This document shows, piece after piece, positions 36,240 through 48,449 of a stretch of DNA of 64,000 bases. The notes below the pieces were generated by a model. That model did no database searches, was not told the origin of the DNA, and saw only the letters and a program-made list of their open reading frames with translations. This DNA comes from Hawksworthiomyces lignivorus (lineage: Eukaryota > Ascomycota > Sordariomycetes > Ophiostomatales > Ophiostomataceae), in the NCBI GenBank assembly GCA_002917075.1, contig NTMA01000051.1, positions 186,001-250,000 of the forward strand, written 5' to 3'. Both the position numbers and the translations under genes were made by a program. Position 1 is the stretch's first letter. Each line of letters begins with the position of its first letter.

Positions 36240-38351
36240 GTGTCCTCTGAGTCAAGATGCATAATCGCTTGCATACTCCTGTTTTGGCTCCTTAGCCCTG
36301 CCGCAGCGGTTGTGGCAACCGGGTACAGAGGCTACGGCCTCGTTGGCTATGGCATACATATGTATGATCCCCCACGTGCCTATGCATGTCACAATAGCTT
36401 TAGCATGGCTAGACTTCGATGTTCTATGGCGGGCAATGATAACAACAATATGATGTCTTTCACCATCTCGCCGGAGTGTTATGCAACAGACACCGCGTTC
36501 CTCGAGTCCGTGGCATACTACATCGACTCTCATCGCACAGACGTGTTGTTGCCAAAGCTAGAAGCCTTCTGGGCCACATACATGATAGGACGCATACCCA
36601 GACAACCTCATCCGGAAGAATCGTACAGCGAGACATATTTCAAACTCAGTGGCGCAGCACCTACAGTCATTATATCCGGGACTACGTTCTACCAGCCATT
36701 ACTAGTCCAAGAAGATGTCTATCTAGCCAACTATAATGTCGATTCAGAATTCGAAGTGTAAGGAATCAAACACGAGACATTTGCGTACGAAGACCTGTTT
36801 AATAACCCTCTTGGGCTTCAACTGACATCTATCAGGCTAGTTGTTTTCGTAACCGGCGCTGGGTTGCCGGTTCTACTTTCCTTTTGTCGCTTCATACCTT
36901 TTCCTAAACTCTGGGTTACCAAATACAATGCCGTCTTTATATACCCACCCGCCTTCGGACGCAATCACCGCGTTCCCATCTTGAAGATTGGGATCATTGC
37001 AACTCGCGGCCAGGCAATATTCCTTGCATACTTCATTCTGATCAATATCACATTGTCAGCCGTAGGGTACCGTTCCAAGACGCCGAACGCCTTCTACAAG
37101 ACAGCTACGATAGAACTATTATATTACATTGGTAATCGCCTCGGCGTACTCTTGCTTGCCAATATCGCGCTATCCATTTTATACTCGGGCCGAAATAATG
37201 TGCTTCTGTGGGTTATGAGCTGCTCCCACTCGACCTTCTTAATGCTGTATCGCTGGGTCGCTGGTATTGCCGTTATACAAGCCTGTTTTCACTCAGCAAT
37301 ATATCTGCAAGTCTACCTTGAGTCTAACAAATATTCCAGCGAAACCAAACTACCTTACTGGTACTGGGGGTATAATTGTAACACTGGTCTTGATCGTGAT
37401 GTTTCCACTGAGCGTCATGCCTGCTACCTGTATATCTATCAGCGGTTTGCGAATCAATGGGGCTATGAGACTTAGCTCTATATTGCCTTCACAATCTGGG
37501 CTTTTGATCGAATAATGAGATTGCTACGGCTGTCGCGCAACTACGTGTTTCCGACAGCTCATCTTACCTTTCTTGACGAGGACTATATCCAAATTAAGAT
37601 TCCCGGAGTTACCGCGACCGGCCAGGCATACTTATATTTTCCAACACTTAGTTGGCGTTTCTGCGAGAACCATCCTTTCTCGGTGTGCTCTTCGTGGCTT
37701 TCTGTTCCTGATGAATCTAACTCCATAGCGGGTTCCTCGGTCCCGGAAGCGGTCATCTCTGATCATCAGGAGAAAAGACTTGTTCAACACACGGCTCCTG
37801 TATCGAGTTTAAGCAATAGACAAAACCCAAAGTTACAATCTCTTGGCCTGACGTTTTACATCTGCATACGTTCTGGATTTACATCACAATTGCGCAGTGT
37901 TATGAAAGCTCCAGCGCTAATTGAATCCTCTTCTGGTAGCTCTCTCCTGTGTAACTGGCACAGTGAGCTTTTTGCAACCTCATATATTGTCCTCATTGCA
38001 GGAGGAGTCGGTATAACGGCAATAGCGCCACTGCTTCGTGTAACAACGGCCCGCGTACGTCTGTACTGGGTCTCACGGAGCAAAGTCTTGGTTGATGCCG
38101 TCAGGGCAACGTTGGGCCCAGACATATTGATACTAGATATCGTGGGCGAAATTTCCATTGGCTTAAGGTTGAACCTGAGAATTAATCTTGAATCTCAAGT
38201 CAGAGAGAATCTGGAAACTGTGGTTATTGTGTCTGGTCCTCCTGGGATGGCAGATGAAGTTAGGCTTATTGTGAGCGCTCTCGGAAGAGAGAGGAAATGT
38301 GTTGTCACACTCGTGGATGAGGCATTCGGATGGCGAGAGTATGGGGAGTGA
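36240..38351 (+). pseudogene. Ferric reductase-like transmembrane oxidoreductase (FRE/NOX type), broken
   Basis: Fungal metalloreductase layout: a hydrophobic leader (IIACILLFWLLSPAAAVVA), an extracellular Cys-containing part, membrane spans with haem-binding His context (GRNNVLLWVM, FLMLYRWVAG), then FAD and NAD(P)H lobes. HPFSVCS is the FAD motif, LIAGGVGITAIAPLLR the NAD(P) motif, and VIVSGPPGMADEVR the end of the nucleotide fold. Intron 36758-36835 (GTAAGG..ATCAG, CTGAC branch) joins SEFEV to LVVFV in phase. Lesions: no ATG in frame at the start, an extra G in the run near 37365 shifting the frame, a shift back near 37420, and TAG at 37473-37475 where a Trp is expected (GYET*LYIAF). The protein would have reduced extracellular Fe(III) or Cu(II) at the plasma membrane. 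Confidence 0.8.
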
Positions 38352-39218
38352 GTCAATTAACACAGATACGCTGACGTCAGTGGGGTGAGGCCAATAGTGC
38401 TATGCCTGAATCTCTTTAAAAATTCCGCCTAGAGATGCACCGGTGCAGCAATTTTTCCTTCAGTGGCTCAAGGCTGATTTCACTGTCTCTATTATATGTG
38501 GTACTGATGCAATGTGGTAGCAGCAATTCGAAGATTCTCATTTCTTATATAGTTTAAATTAGTTTCTCCAATCGGGGACTTGAAAGAGATAGTACCGTGG
38601 CTAAATGCCTCTTCTATTCCTACTTCCCAAAACATAGTGTTTCTAGTTATCAACTCCCACGCCGTCAACTCAATGGCCAACATAAGTGTATTCCCACACT
38701 GACTGAGTCAGTGTAGGATTAGATAGGATGAGCCATCCTTCAAGGCTAAGCCAACTGAAACCGACGACTACGATGGGTCTGTAGTTCGCTATCTCCTGAA
38801 GACAGTGGTCAATGATTCTAGGAGTCAAGGCCCTAGGAAATCGGCCTAAGTCAAAGTTGCATCTCATCTCCCATACAGCTCTTTTCTGACCGTGGGCAAC
38901 AATTGAATTTGCTACCCTCTGGTCACGTTATTGCCCATTACTCTGTCGAAAAATATACCAGAAGATTGCCAAGCACGGAGCCAGATCAGTACAGGAAGAT
39001 CATATCCTTCACTTCATTCTCTGCGGGCTACTTAGCCATTGTGCCATAAGATATTTCACTCTTCACCTTCTCCTCGTCAACCTCATCGCAATTACAGCTG
39101 TGCCAAGACTCTCGCACAATACCTAGAATCAAAAATAAACCATAATCTAACACTACTGCCAGATAGACAGAGCAAAGGCGAATTGTAGAAGCATCTAAAC
39201 TTTCGCTCAACTTCGTTG
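38352..39218. other. Intergenic between convergent genes
   Basis: Separates the 3' ends of the reductase remnant (plus) and the regulator (minus). No gene recognised. Confidence 0.5.
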
Positions 39219-41479
39219 CTATAACGCTAAGTCTTCCTTCTTTGCCTTCCATAGAGCACAGTTTCCAAGTCGGACAAGCTCTAATATGAAGTTGTTGAGA
39301 TCCTGGATCTGTTTTGTTTCGCCTGCAGATAACCTGCGCAATGGGATGTTTTGAATAGCTCCAGTACTCACCACCAAAGCTTCTAGGTCCCCCTGGGCTT
39401 GTAGACCGAGCGGGTGTACAAGTACATTAACAAATAATGACATAGCCGCTACTGAAGTGTAGAAAGGAATATACCTATTAGTCCTCTTAGTCAGCGTACA
39501 AAAAAAAACTTCACAGGTGATGGGTTGTTAAATGTGAATCGGGATTCTTCATTCTTACTGGATTGAATCCTCTTCTAGAAGTTCTATTGCTTCTTTCAGG
39601 AAGAACAGCGTAGAGCGACCGGCTTCCAAGGAAAGGTCAATGCTCGAGTGAACAACGCTGTGAAGATCTTCTGGAAGCTTGCCATCCCCGATGGTGGCCC
39701 CGCACCTTCTTACTGCCATATGAATAGTTGTCAACATGTAATGATAATCGAATTGCAATCTAATCGACTGCAGGTTGTATGCATTACTCTTCTCAGATAA
39801 CAATATGTTACGATGTGAAGGGATCGAAAGCCTGGGGCGCATGTCCATAGGCAGAGAGAGTCGCCAATGTTCAAGCTCATCATCAAGACGACGAATACTC
39901 TGTAATAGCTGACTATCGGGGGTGGTGAAAGCCTCTGGAGAGTATAGCAGACGGTACGCATTCTCCTTGATAATACCGAGACGAATATCGATGGGAAGAT
40001 GTTGAGATTCATCCGCTCCGGAATTGTTGTAGGTTATTGCCTCGTCAATCCAGTTATGATCATCTTGGAAAAATAGGTCGCAGTATTCTCCAACAAGCAA
40101 GGGGGGATTGCCGGACTGAAGTGACAAATCCTTATCCAGCACATAACAAAGCCAGAAAAGTACTCTGATATGCCGTTGCTGGCGCTCTGTGCAGGATGTT
40201 GGCGAAGGATCTCGCAGTGCCGATTTCCCGACATGTCCTCCAAGACCACATACCATGCGACATGCAATTGAGTGCAGTGAATCGACACTTTTCCAATGGC
40301 CAGTTAACGTCCGGTACATTTGCTACATCCAAAGTGAGTATGGCTATGTCTACTTGTTGTAACAGGTACCATGGGAAAACTAAACTTACAAGCATAAGGA
40401 TTGCTTGAAGAGTCTCGATATTCCATTCCATGATAAGGAGTCCCAGGAGAAATTGCGTCAAGTCGGCACACCTTTCGCCTATAATAGGAAGCGATAAACT
40501 TTTGACATCTTTCAGACAACTCATAACGGCATGAAATGCCCAAATGCATGCGACAGCTGACAGACGCGATGGTGATGATGCCCGCCGCGGAGACTGGTAA
40601 GCTTCTACCATGGTTTCTTTAAATAGTAATCGATCAAGCACTGGGTGAAGAGACCAAGCACTCGACTGATAAAAAATCTCGAAGAGTTGAATGGTTATAT
40701 TCTCGTCTGGTAATTCATCAAGCTCATTGTAGAGACTGTATAGCTGTGGTTGGAAAGAGGTCGACAGGGGCAAATCAGTTTGAGATTCGACCAACATGAA
40801 GTTTTCCAACGGGTTTTCCTGTCCGGTATTCGAGGAAATCCACTCAAGACCCATCCCTGATAAAATTCGTATACCTTTGAAATACCAATTCTGGCCTAGA
40901 TAACGCTTGAGAAAATTGGCTGATCCATGATCAATACCGATTTTAGCGTATCTCACTCTGGTGGCGGGAATGGAACGTGCTGAGAACTTAGGGATGATGC
41001 CTTGCACACTGGTCCTAGAAGATAGACTGCACTGCTGTGCTTCGCCCTCTTGAGTGTCGCCAGGCGTTGTGCCTGTTGGGATGGGCAATACCTGATTTAG
41101 GGATTGCGTTTGCGCCTTCTCCAACTGTTCTACTCGACGTAAGAGGTTGTGTACTGCGCCTGCGTCTAATACAAACCTATCCGTGGAAGATATTTGCGTC
41201 AACAGACACTTAGGCTATGCGCACAAAGTGGGCTGGTTAATCTTACTGCCCCTTCTTTTTCTTATGCTTTTCTCTTGCAAATGTGCAAGATAGATTGTGG
41301 TGGCGACACCAATCACAAGGATTGCCTGGATTTGGAATGGAACATTGGATCTGGCAACAGAGAGTATGGGCATATCAGTGCTGCTCCCTAAAGATGCAGT
41401 CGATGTAGGAATATTATCGCTTCGGTATAGATACCTTCCGTTTATAGCAAACATCGCATGCTCGTCTAGGAGGCATCAT
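39219..41479 (-). CDS. Zn2Cys6 fungal transcription factor, intact, five exons
   Basis: Nuclear DNA-binding regulator. Exons on the minus strand are 41479-41435, 41350-41247, 41176-40390, 40322-39559 and 39474-39219, totalling 1,956 nt (651 aa) with every phase matching. The zinc cluster is split by intron 1: RRACDVCYKRK joins IQCSIPNPGNPCDWC, then RHHNLSC. Spacing is CX2CX6CX8CX2CX6C (Cys 8, 11, 18, 27, 30, 37). A basic linker (KKKKGQ) leads into a short coiled coil, GAVHNLLRRVEQLEKAQ. The middle region (LFEIFYQSSAWSLHPVLDRLLF, YRTLTGHWKS, RVLFWLCYVLDKDLSLQSGNPP) is the fungal-specific transcription factor domain. The last exon gives YIPFYTSVAAMSLFVNVLVHP, a typical C-terminal block. Introns are 84, 70, 67 and 84 bp. 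Targets are unknown; the adjacent reductase remnant or catabolic genes are candidates only by position. Confidence 0.9.
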
Positions 41480-42226
41480 GAACAGAAAGCAGTTTGCAGA
41501 GGGATCAATGATATGGCCGTCGGAAGCATCGGAGTCCGTGAAATTGTTCCAGGGTACTTGAGGACGGGATATCTGTTTGAAATCACAATAAAATCTGTAG
41601 CCTAAGCAACAATGGTTAAGGCCTACGGAGTATTAATAGTGGGCTTCGGCGGAAGGAGGTGTTCCGATTATATAAGAAACGAGAAGGGCCAGCTCGCAAA
41701 CCGATAGATATGCCCCCCATGTGTTGGGACTACGTAGGTGTCGTAGTATTCTGTAGTTGTGCATCATTCTATTGGATGTGGACTCGAGCTAAACTTCATG
41801 AAAGGAGAGAGGGTGGAGAAAAAGAGGGGCTATGCTCGGTCTTTGAAAATCTTATTGGCGAATGTATGACATAATCGGACATGCGGTCTCCGACATTTGC
41901 CTACAGATGGCGGCGTCTAAGAGGCCTCGGAAAGAAAGTACGGGTCAGGTTAAAGGGGCCGTCCACTACTAGCTCTTCCTAGGTCTTGACTGAGGGACTA
42001 CTCATAGATTCTTGTTATACGACGCCAGGCTGATATTGGTCTGGAATCTAAGTTAAAGCAAGGTGGTTGTTTTATTACTTAAGAACCGTATGAAGAATCC
42101 CCGACCTTCTCAACACTTTCATATTGTTATCCTCTTCTACACATGAGCCAACAACACCAGGTACTTTCCTTACTTACAGAAGCTGTGACAACTGCACCCC
42201 AAAGTTGTTTATTCTAACCTTGCAAG
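41480..42226. other. Divergent intergenic region between regulator and kelch gene
   Basis: Shared 5' region of two genes pointing away from each other, so it should hold both promoters. A small frame at 41659-41874 shows no known motif and is not called. Confidence 0.45.
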
Positions 42227-43296
42227 ATGGCTATCACCTCAGTGAAGTGGTCTCGCATTGTCTCTGACTCGCGTCTTCGTCGATCATCCCAGGCTCTCTC
42301 TGTGATTAACAAGAAGGCCTATATTTTTGGTGGAGAGCTGGTTGCCCGACAACCGCTCGATAATAAGCTAGATGTTATCGAGGTAGACCAAGATTCAGGT
42401 AGAAGAAGACTACCTGAGGCAAATATAGTTTCGCTATTGCTAACATCATTATAGAATCGCCTATGCAAACGATATCTGCGACAGAAGATGCTCCAACACC
42501 TCGGGTTGGCAGTCCTAGTACTAGGACAAATGGCACCCTTTGGATTTTTTCCGGTCGTGGTGGCCTTGAGATGCAGCCAATCGAAGAGAGAGGTGCATTA
42601 TGGAGCTATAAAGTGGAAAAGGATCAATGGGAGATGATCAAGCCTGCCAACGTTACTGCGCCATATCCGGCAGGCAGAAGTTTCCATTGCATTACCTCGG
42701 ATGGAGAAAATAAAATTTATGTCCATTCCGGATGCCCTGAAACAGGGCGGCTGCTAGACCTGTGGGCGTTTGACCTCCAGAACAGAACTTGGTTAGAACT
42801 ACCATCAGCGCCTGCACCAGCAAGGGGGGGAGCCTCCATTGCATACCTGTCTGGAAGGCTTTATCGCCTGAATGGTTTCGACGGGAACAGGGAACAGGGA
42901 GGCACTTTAGATATATTTGACATTGCCACGAGCTCCTGGACTGTGAGGCATTACAAGCCGGATGGCGACGATGGCCCGGAAGCTAGAAGCGTTTCGGCTT
43001 TGCTACCCGTAACGATACACAGCAAAGAGTATCTCATTACTCTGTTTGGCGAGCGAGACCCTAGCTCTCTTGGACATGCCGGTGCAGGCAAGATGTTAGG
43101 TGATGCATGGGCATGGAGCGTTCAACAGGAGAACTGGCAAAAGCTTGAAATGACCAATGATACCCCAGAACCACGGGGATGGTTCGACGCAGACGTTGTA
43201 AATGACAATAACGTATCGTGCACAGTCATTGTGCATGGCGGACTTAACGAGCAAAATGAGCGGCTGGGTGACATTTGGTCCTTGACACTTATGTAA
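42227..43296 (+). CDS. Kelch-repeat beta-propeller protein, intact
   Basis: Exons 42227-42398 and 42455-43296 give 1,014 nt and 337 aa. The 56-bp intron has GTAGAA, a TGCTAAC branch site and TATAG. Repeated kelch blades are visible, each with a hydrophobic strand followed by GG or its variant: AYIFGGE, LWIFSGRGG, IYVHSGC, LYRLNGFDG, LITLFGERD and CTVIVHGG. Downstream Trp residues mark each blade (LWSYKVEKDQWEMI, LWAFDLQNRTWLEL). This indicates a six-bladed propeller. No signal peptide, F-box or BTB domain is present, so it is a cytosolic stand-alone propeller; some fungal proteins of this shape resemble plant nitrile-specifier proteins. The partner or ligand is unknown. No lesions seen. Confidence 0.85.
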
Positions 43297-44928
43297 GGTG
43301 CAGAATTGACAGTTAGCTATTTCGAACGTTACTTGCCTGCTTACTCTGCTTACTCGGTCTGTGGCAACTGAGCTGAAGTACCCAGGGGGCTCGTGATACC
43401 TTACACCGCAAACAGGGTCGTAATAGAGCTCTGCACATGGAGACAGCAGAGGAGACCTCACTAGAAGCCGCCGAAGAGATCCCGAAGACCGCTGAGGAGG
43501 TTGCAGAGGCCGTGGCAGAGGCGGCAGAGGAAGCGGCAGAGGAGGCCGCAGCAGAGGCCGCCAGGGTGACAACTGAGGAAACAGCAGAAAAGTCGGAGGT
43601 GGCGGAGATGAGAGAAGCCTTTGAAAGGCTGTGATGAAAGCAGCCGAAGAGATAGCAGAAGGGCTGTCAGGGCCGACGAGGCACCCATACACACATACCA
43701 CAACTGTACCTTATCTGTTGTAACACTTAGTACTATAGCGGTTTCTGCCTCGGGAGGGTTCCGTTAGCTTAGGCGTTACATAACCAGGATTGTCTGAAAT
43801 ATAAGATGATGAAACTTAACAGGGTTTATTTCTCTGGCTGACAGTAAGCAGCGAGCTGTCGAGCTTTTAAATGTTCATTCTCAGTATTTTGTTCTTAGAG
43901 AGATGATCGAAACGACTATGAATTTTTTTTAGAGAGGTAGATAGATCGGAGAAGCAGCAGCAAGTGTAAAGAAAAGTACAAAGCTATATCTTGGACGCAG
44001 CCTTCCTCATAAGCATATTTGATGCCCAATTTAAGCCAAACTTCGGTAAGTATGTACTCTTCTGTGTGATATATCAACTCCTTAATCGACAAAAAAAAAA
44101 AAACTCCTCAACCTGGATTTTAACGTTCTCATGAAAAAAAAAAAAAAAATTTAACTTCATTTTTCAAACGACAGTTTTTTTTGGTATCGTTCGAGCTTTC
44201 TGATGCAGAAAATGCTGAGTTTCAATAGTCGCTGTCGCCTACGACTACGTCCTATTCTTGAAGTTTCGAATCTATTATTACAATAGGACCAAGACCAAAA
44301 AGCTAACACAGATAATGTATTTAAACCCACGAAACCACAAGATGATGATTCATGAAAGAAAACTTCCTATTTATCGGAATGTTTAATAACGGAGTAATGC
44401 GGAGCAATTAAAGACCAACGGGAACGGTGCTGACCATAGAAGGTCAAGCACGGAATAACGGAAATATAGCACTGAGTATTTCCGCTCTGAAGAAGGAAAT
44501 GGAGAAGATATTTTGTTTGATTTCTATGGGGTACTTAGCACCATTGCGGAATACCGGATATATAGTTGACAAAGCTACCCGTGTAAATCTTTTATAATTT
44601 TACGAGTAGAGGTCCTAGGTACCTCTCCTAGATGAGAATCGCGTGCTTGATGTATAAGTTTTTTGTAAATTTGTTGTTTTAGAGACATGTAAAGCTAATA
44701 GTAATTGCAGAAGTAGTCAAACCTCCAATGAAGCTTTTCAAATCCATGTAATTTTATATTGGCATTTTGAAATGCCAGGGGAGTCCATTGTTGTCTCGAT
44801 GATATAAAGGATACCTTGCCAATTGGCGAAGATTGGCGATTTTTGTTGTGAAACCTTTTTCGGTAGCAAATACAACTTTAATAAACGAAAAGCTCAAATC
44901 TTATTTTGAGCAAAACTAACACGTTAGG
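43297..44928. other. Intergenic with a Glu/Ala-rich low-complexity frame
   Basis: 43437-43634 contains a GAG/GCA/GCC-rich low-complexity stretch; its plus strand reads as a 65-codon frame rich in repeated EAAEE. It starts with ATG but has no recognisable domain and may be only a triplet-like repeat. Runs of A occur near 44090-44150. The rest shows nothing and ends in the promoter of the MFS gene. Confidence 0.4.
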
Positions 44929-46640
44929 ATGTCATCCAAGCCATCGTCGCCCACTTTTGACATTTCTAGGTTTGCAGCGAAGTCAAACACGAAAGGTGGA
45001 ATCAATATGACACTTTCAGATGAAGACAACACCGGCGTCCAGATGCGCGACGTTGAAGATGAGGAACAATATAATGGAGCCGATCTCCAGCTTCAATCCT
45101 CTTGCGCTCAGTCTGCCTGGATATCTGAGCAGATGTCTCTCCCACGAGAGGTCCTTGTTGTCGGCATCTGCTGTGCCGCACAGTTTACTACCCGTAAGTC
45201 CCCATTCCAGCCTGTGGCATCTTGCACCGCCGGTTGCATATTTTAGACTGTTGGCTAATATCACTGGCTTTGTCTTTAGAGGCGGGATTCACAACATCTA
45301 TGGTTCTTCTCAATGTTATCGGTGGTAGCTTTGGCGTCAGTAATCCGACCAAACTTAGCTGGGCAGTTGCAGGCTATAGCCTGACCGTTGGCACATTTAT
45401 CCTTTTCTCTGGTCGCTTGGGTGATGTTTTTGGGTATAAGAAGATTCTCCTCATCGGCTTTCTCTGGTATGCTCTCTGGTCCATCGTCGCTGGTGTGAGC
45501 GTTTACGCCAACTATGTTCTGTTTGTTTTTGCGCGGGTCCTTCAGGGCATAGGCCCGGCCCTGTGTCTTGCCAATGCGCTTGCTATCATCGGTGCCGCCT
45601 ACCCGCCAGGCTACCGCAAGGCTATTGTCTTCTCACTTTTTGGTGCTAGCGCACCCATCGGCGCCATAGCCGGTGTCGCAGCAGGAGCGGCCTTGGCGAT
45701 CGAATGGTGGCCATGGGCGTTCTGGTCTTTGGCAATAACACTGGTGCTTCTAACTGTGATTGGCTACGTCGCCATCCCAGATTCTTCGCATACACCGGTG
45801 CTTTTGCCGTCAGTAGGTGGTCTCTGGAAAGAGCTCGACATCCCAGGAACAGTTATCGGTGTCTCAGGTCTTATCCTATTTAACTTCGCTTGGAACCAGG
45901 CACCACTCACCGGCTGGCGATCCGCTCAGATTATTGTCACGCTAGTTCTAGGACTGGTATTGATCTGTGCATTCTTCATTATTGAGATTCGATACGCCAG
46001 TAAGCCGCTGCTCCCTTTCGATGCTGTCAACATCGAAGTAGGGTTCGTGCTTCTGGTAATCGTCTTAGGCTGGGCCACTTTCGGTATTTGGTCTCTATAT
46101 TTCGTCCGCATCAATGAAGAAATCCGCCACTTATCGCCTATTCATACTGTAGCATGGATGAGCGCCGTTGTCCCCGCTGGTTTTATTGCGGCCATGATCA
46201 CGGCCTACCTGCTTGGTCCTCTCAAATTTACTCCCCCGGCCGTTATGTCTATGGCCTTGTGCTGGTTCTTAGTGGGTGTCGTCCTCATTGCAACCATGCC
46301 ACCTACACAGAACTACTGGGCACAATCCTTTGTATCCACAGTGGTGACCCCATTGGGGATGGACATGAGCTTTCCTGCTGCCACGCTGATCGTGTCCAAC
46401 GCAGTGAAAAAAGAGCACCAAGGTATTGGTGCAAGTCTTATTGTTACGGTTGTCAATTACGGCATTTCTCTTGGCGTCGGTTTTGCAGGCACTGTCGAAG
46501 TCCACGTCAATAATGGCGGCAACACAAGCACTGATCTCTTAAAGGGGTTTCGTGGGGCACTTTATCTCGGTATTGGCCTTTCAGGCTTGGGTGTTTTGAT
46601 TTGTGTGATCTTTTTTGTAAAACAGTATTATCGACACTGA
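44929..46640 (+). CDS. MFS drug:H+ antiporter, DHA2 (14-span) type, intact
   Basis: Exons 44929-45193 and 45280-46640 give 1,626 nt, 541 aa. The 86-bp intron runs from GTAAGT to CTTTAG and joins AAQFTT to QAGFTTSMVLLN in phase. About 85 cytoplasmic residues precede the first span. MFS motif A is present as SGRLGDVFGYKK, and ARVLQGIGPAL and FGASAPIGAIAGVAAGAAL match the DHA2 antiporter pattern. Some 13-14 hydrophobic spans follow. The family (aminotriazole resistance and related exporters) uses the proton gradient to expel small toxic compounds or metabolites. Substrate is unknown. It is one of few intact transporters here. A solo LTR starts 21 bp after the stop codon. Confidence 0.88.
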
Positions 46641-46660
46641 ATCAAAACTGGTGCGCTAGG

Positions 46661-46836
46661 TGTTGAGCAGTGCTATAATACCATACCTGTAGGCCGATAC
46701 CGTACACCTATCACTTGAATACCGTGGCCATGCACTGTATATAGTACTATATAGAGAGGGCTCCTCGTTCTGCTTCCCTCTAGGATATTCTTTTTGGCCT
46801 CTCTTAATCAATGGCTCTACTCAAATTAGCTTGACA
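46661..46836 (+). repeat. Copia solo LTR (176 bp)
   Basis: Same family as 27444-27619 and 53432-53609, begins TGTTGAGCAGTGC and ends GCTTGACA. Flanks (CTAGG, AGGCA) are not a clear 5-bp duplication, so it may have been rearranged. Confidence 0.8.
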
Positions 46837-47493
46837 AGGCATTTAGTGATGATATTCGTGGTGTTTCTACAGGCTTTGGTTGGTTGCGTGGCATTTACAT
46901 AAATTATTTTATACAGACAGGCCTGTCTGTCTAGTGGGCACCAGATCAAAGGTTTTCAGTCTTACACAGGCATATTATGTCTTCTTCCTTCTACATTAGA
47001 TTCCACGACCACGGCCCCAGGAAAAGTCTTATAACTTGGTGACCTGTCATTAAAATGATAAAGACAATAAGATAAAATAAAAAAATAAGATAGGAGAGGG
47101 ATTGCTTGTTTGAGTAGGAGTCAGGACGCAAAAAAAAGATGGGCGATGAGGGACGGGATGCAAACTGGCAGTGGTTAATTGTATGGTTGACGGGGACGGA
47201 ATGCAGAGCGGACTGACCCTGTAGGCCACTGTCCATGTTGTTAATGTGTTGGCAATTCCATTTTCTGTGCGATCCCAGAGAGTTCAACTGCTAGAATTTG
47301 GCTCGGATAGAGTTTGGGATCTGCATGGTGGGCTCCAGGCGCCGTGCTCGACAATCCAGCCCAGAACGACGATGCGGGACCGCTAGCAACCACATTGTCT
47401 ATTATACTGCCCGCCGCGCCCAGTTTCCTCTCAAGTATCCGCCGCTTCCGACCTCCCCAGAGCGCCCACCCGACCAACGCTAGGGCTACCATA
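46837..47493. other. 657-bp spacer between two inverted copia LTRs
   Basis: No copia coding sequence is recognised in it. Several short frames, none convincing. Confidence 0.45.
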
Positions 47494-47671
47494 TGTCAAG
47501 CCAGTTTGAGTAGAGCCATTGATTCGGAGAGGCCAAAAGGATATCCTAGAGGGAGGCAGGGCGAGGAGCCCTCTCTATATAGTGCTATATACAATGTATC
47601 ACCACAATGTTCAAGTGATAGGCATACGGTATCAACCTCCAGGCATTGTAATATATAAGCACTGCTCAACA
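47494..47671 (-). repeat. Copia solo LTR (178 bp), inverted
   Basis: Reads TGTCAAGCC..CTCAACA on the plus strand, the reverse complement of the family LTR. Flanks CCATA and CATAA do not give a clear duplication. Confidence 0.8.
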
Positions 47672-48449
47672 CATAATGAGAACGAGACGGGCTGACCCCT
47701 CGACTCTATCTAACCACTAAGACCACCACAACTCATCAGCATTGCACAGAGTAGCCTTTACGTCTGATTTGGAGGCTGCGAGACTTTACCACTCCAAGGA
47801 GGGCACGAAGTGGCCTCCCTTGCTGTGTAGGCGGGATGGTTATGTGATGAGGCTGCAGCAGACTTCGGCCAGGCCAGCTTCTGGCCTACGGCCAGAGGCC
47901 TATTTCGATTCTCAACTAATTCGCAACCAAATGACTTTATTTAAGTCCTCACGAATAGCCCCTTCCCCGATCGAGTGCCTTATATCTTCAGAAGGTGTAC
48001 CTGCCTCTTCTATCTAGTGAAAAAAGCCAGGAGTCTGGCTCTCTCTTTCGTTTGGCCATGGGCGGGTGAGAGAGGGCAGAATTGCTCTAGACAGCTAAAT
48101 CCTCCACCATACAGCACTGCGTAAGGGTCATCGCACCCTATAACTCAATATACTTTGTTGTTATATATATTATTTGGCTCAGACAAAATAATGAACAAGA
48201 TTTTATCTTGATATCAAACAGACACTTAAGTCTTCTTAATCAACTTATAATAGGTCTAAGTGACTTTGTAACAACCAATTTTTAAACCAAAATTGGATTT
48301 TCTTTTTTCACGAACCATAACATAAAAAAACGGAGAAGAAATATATATATTGTGCTATTGTTAATTTAGTTCTAGATTTAATGACATCCAAAAAAAAAAA
48401 AAAAAAATTAGGAGGGAGACGGTCATATTTATATTTTTTCCTAAAAGAA
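47672..48449. other. Intergenic region
   Basis: A GC-rich inverted motif (GGCCAGCTTCTGGCC..GGCCAGAGGCC) occurs near 47870-47900. An open frame at 47742-48017 lacks any known motif. A run of A lies at 48391-48407. Confidence 0.35.

Noticed and set aside
43096..43701. 201-codon minus-strand frame rich in Pro and Leu
   Set aside because: It overlaps the kelch coding end and the triplet-like repeat; composition is explained by the repeat.
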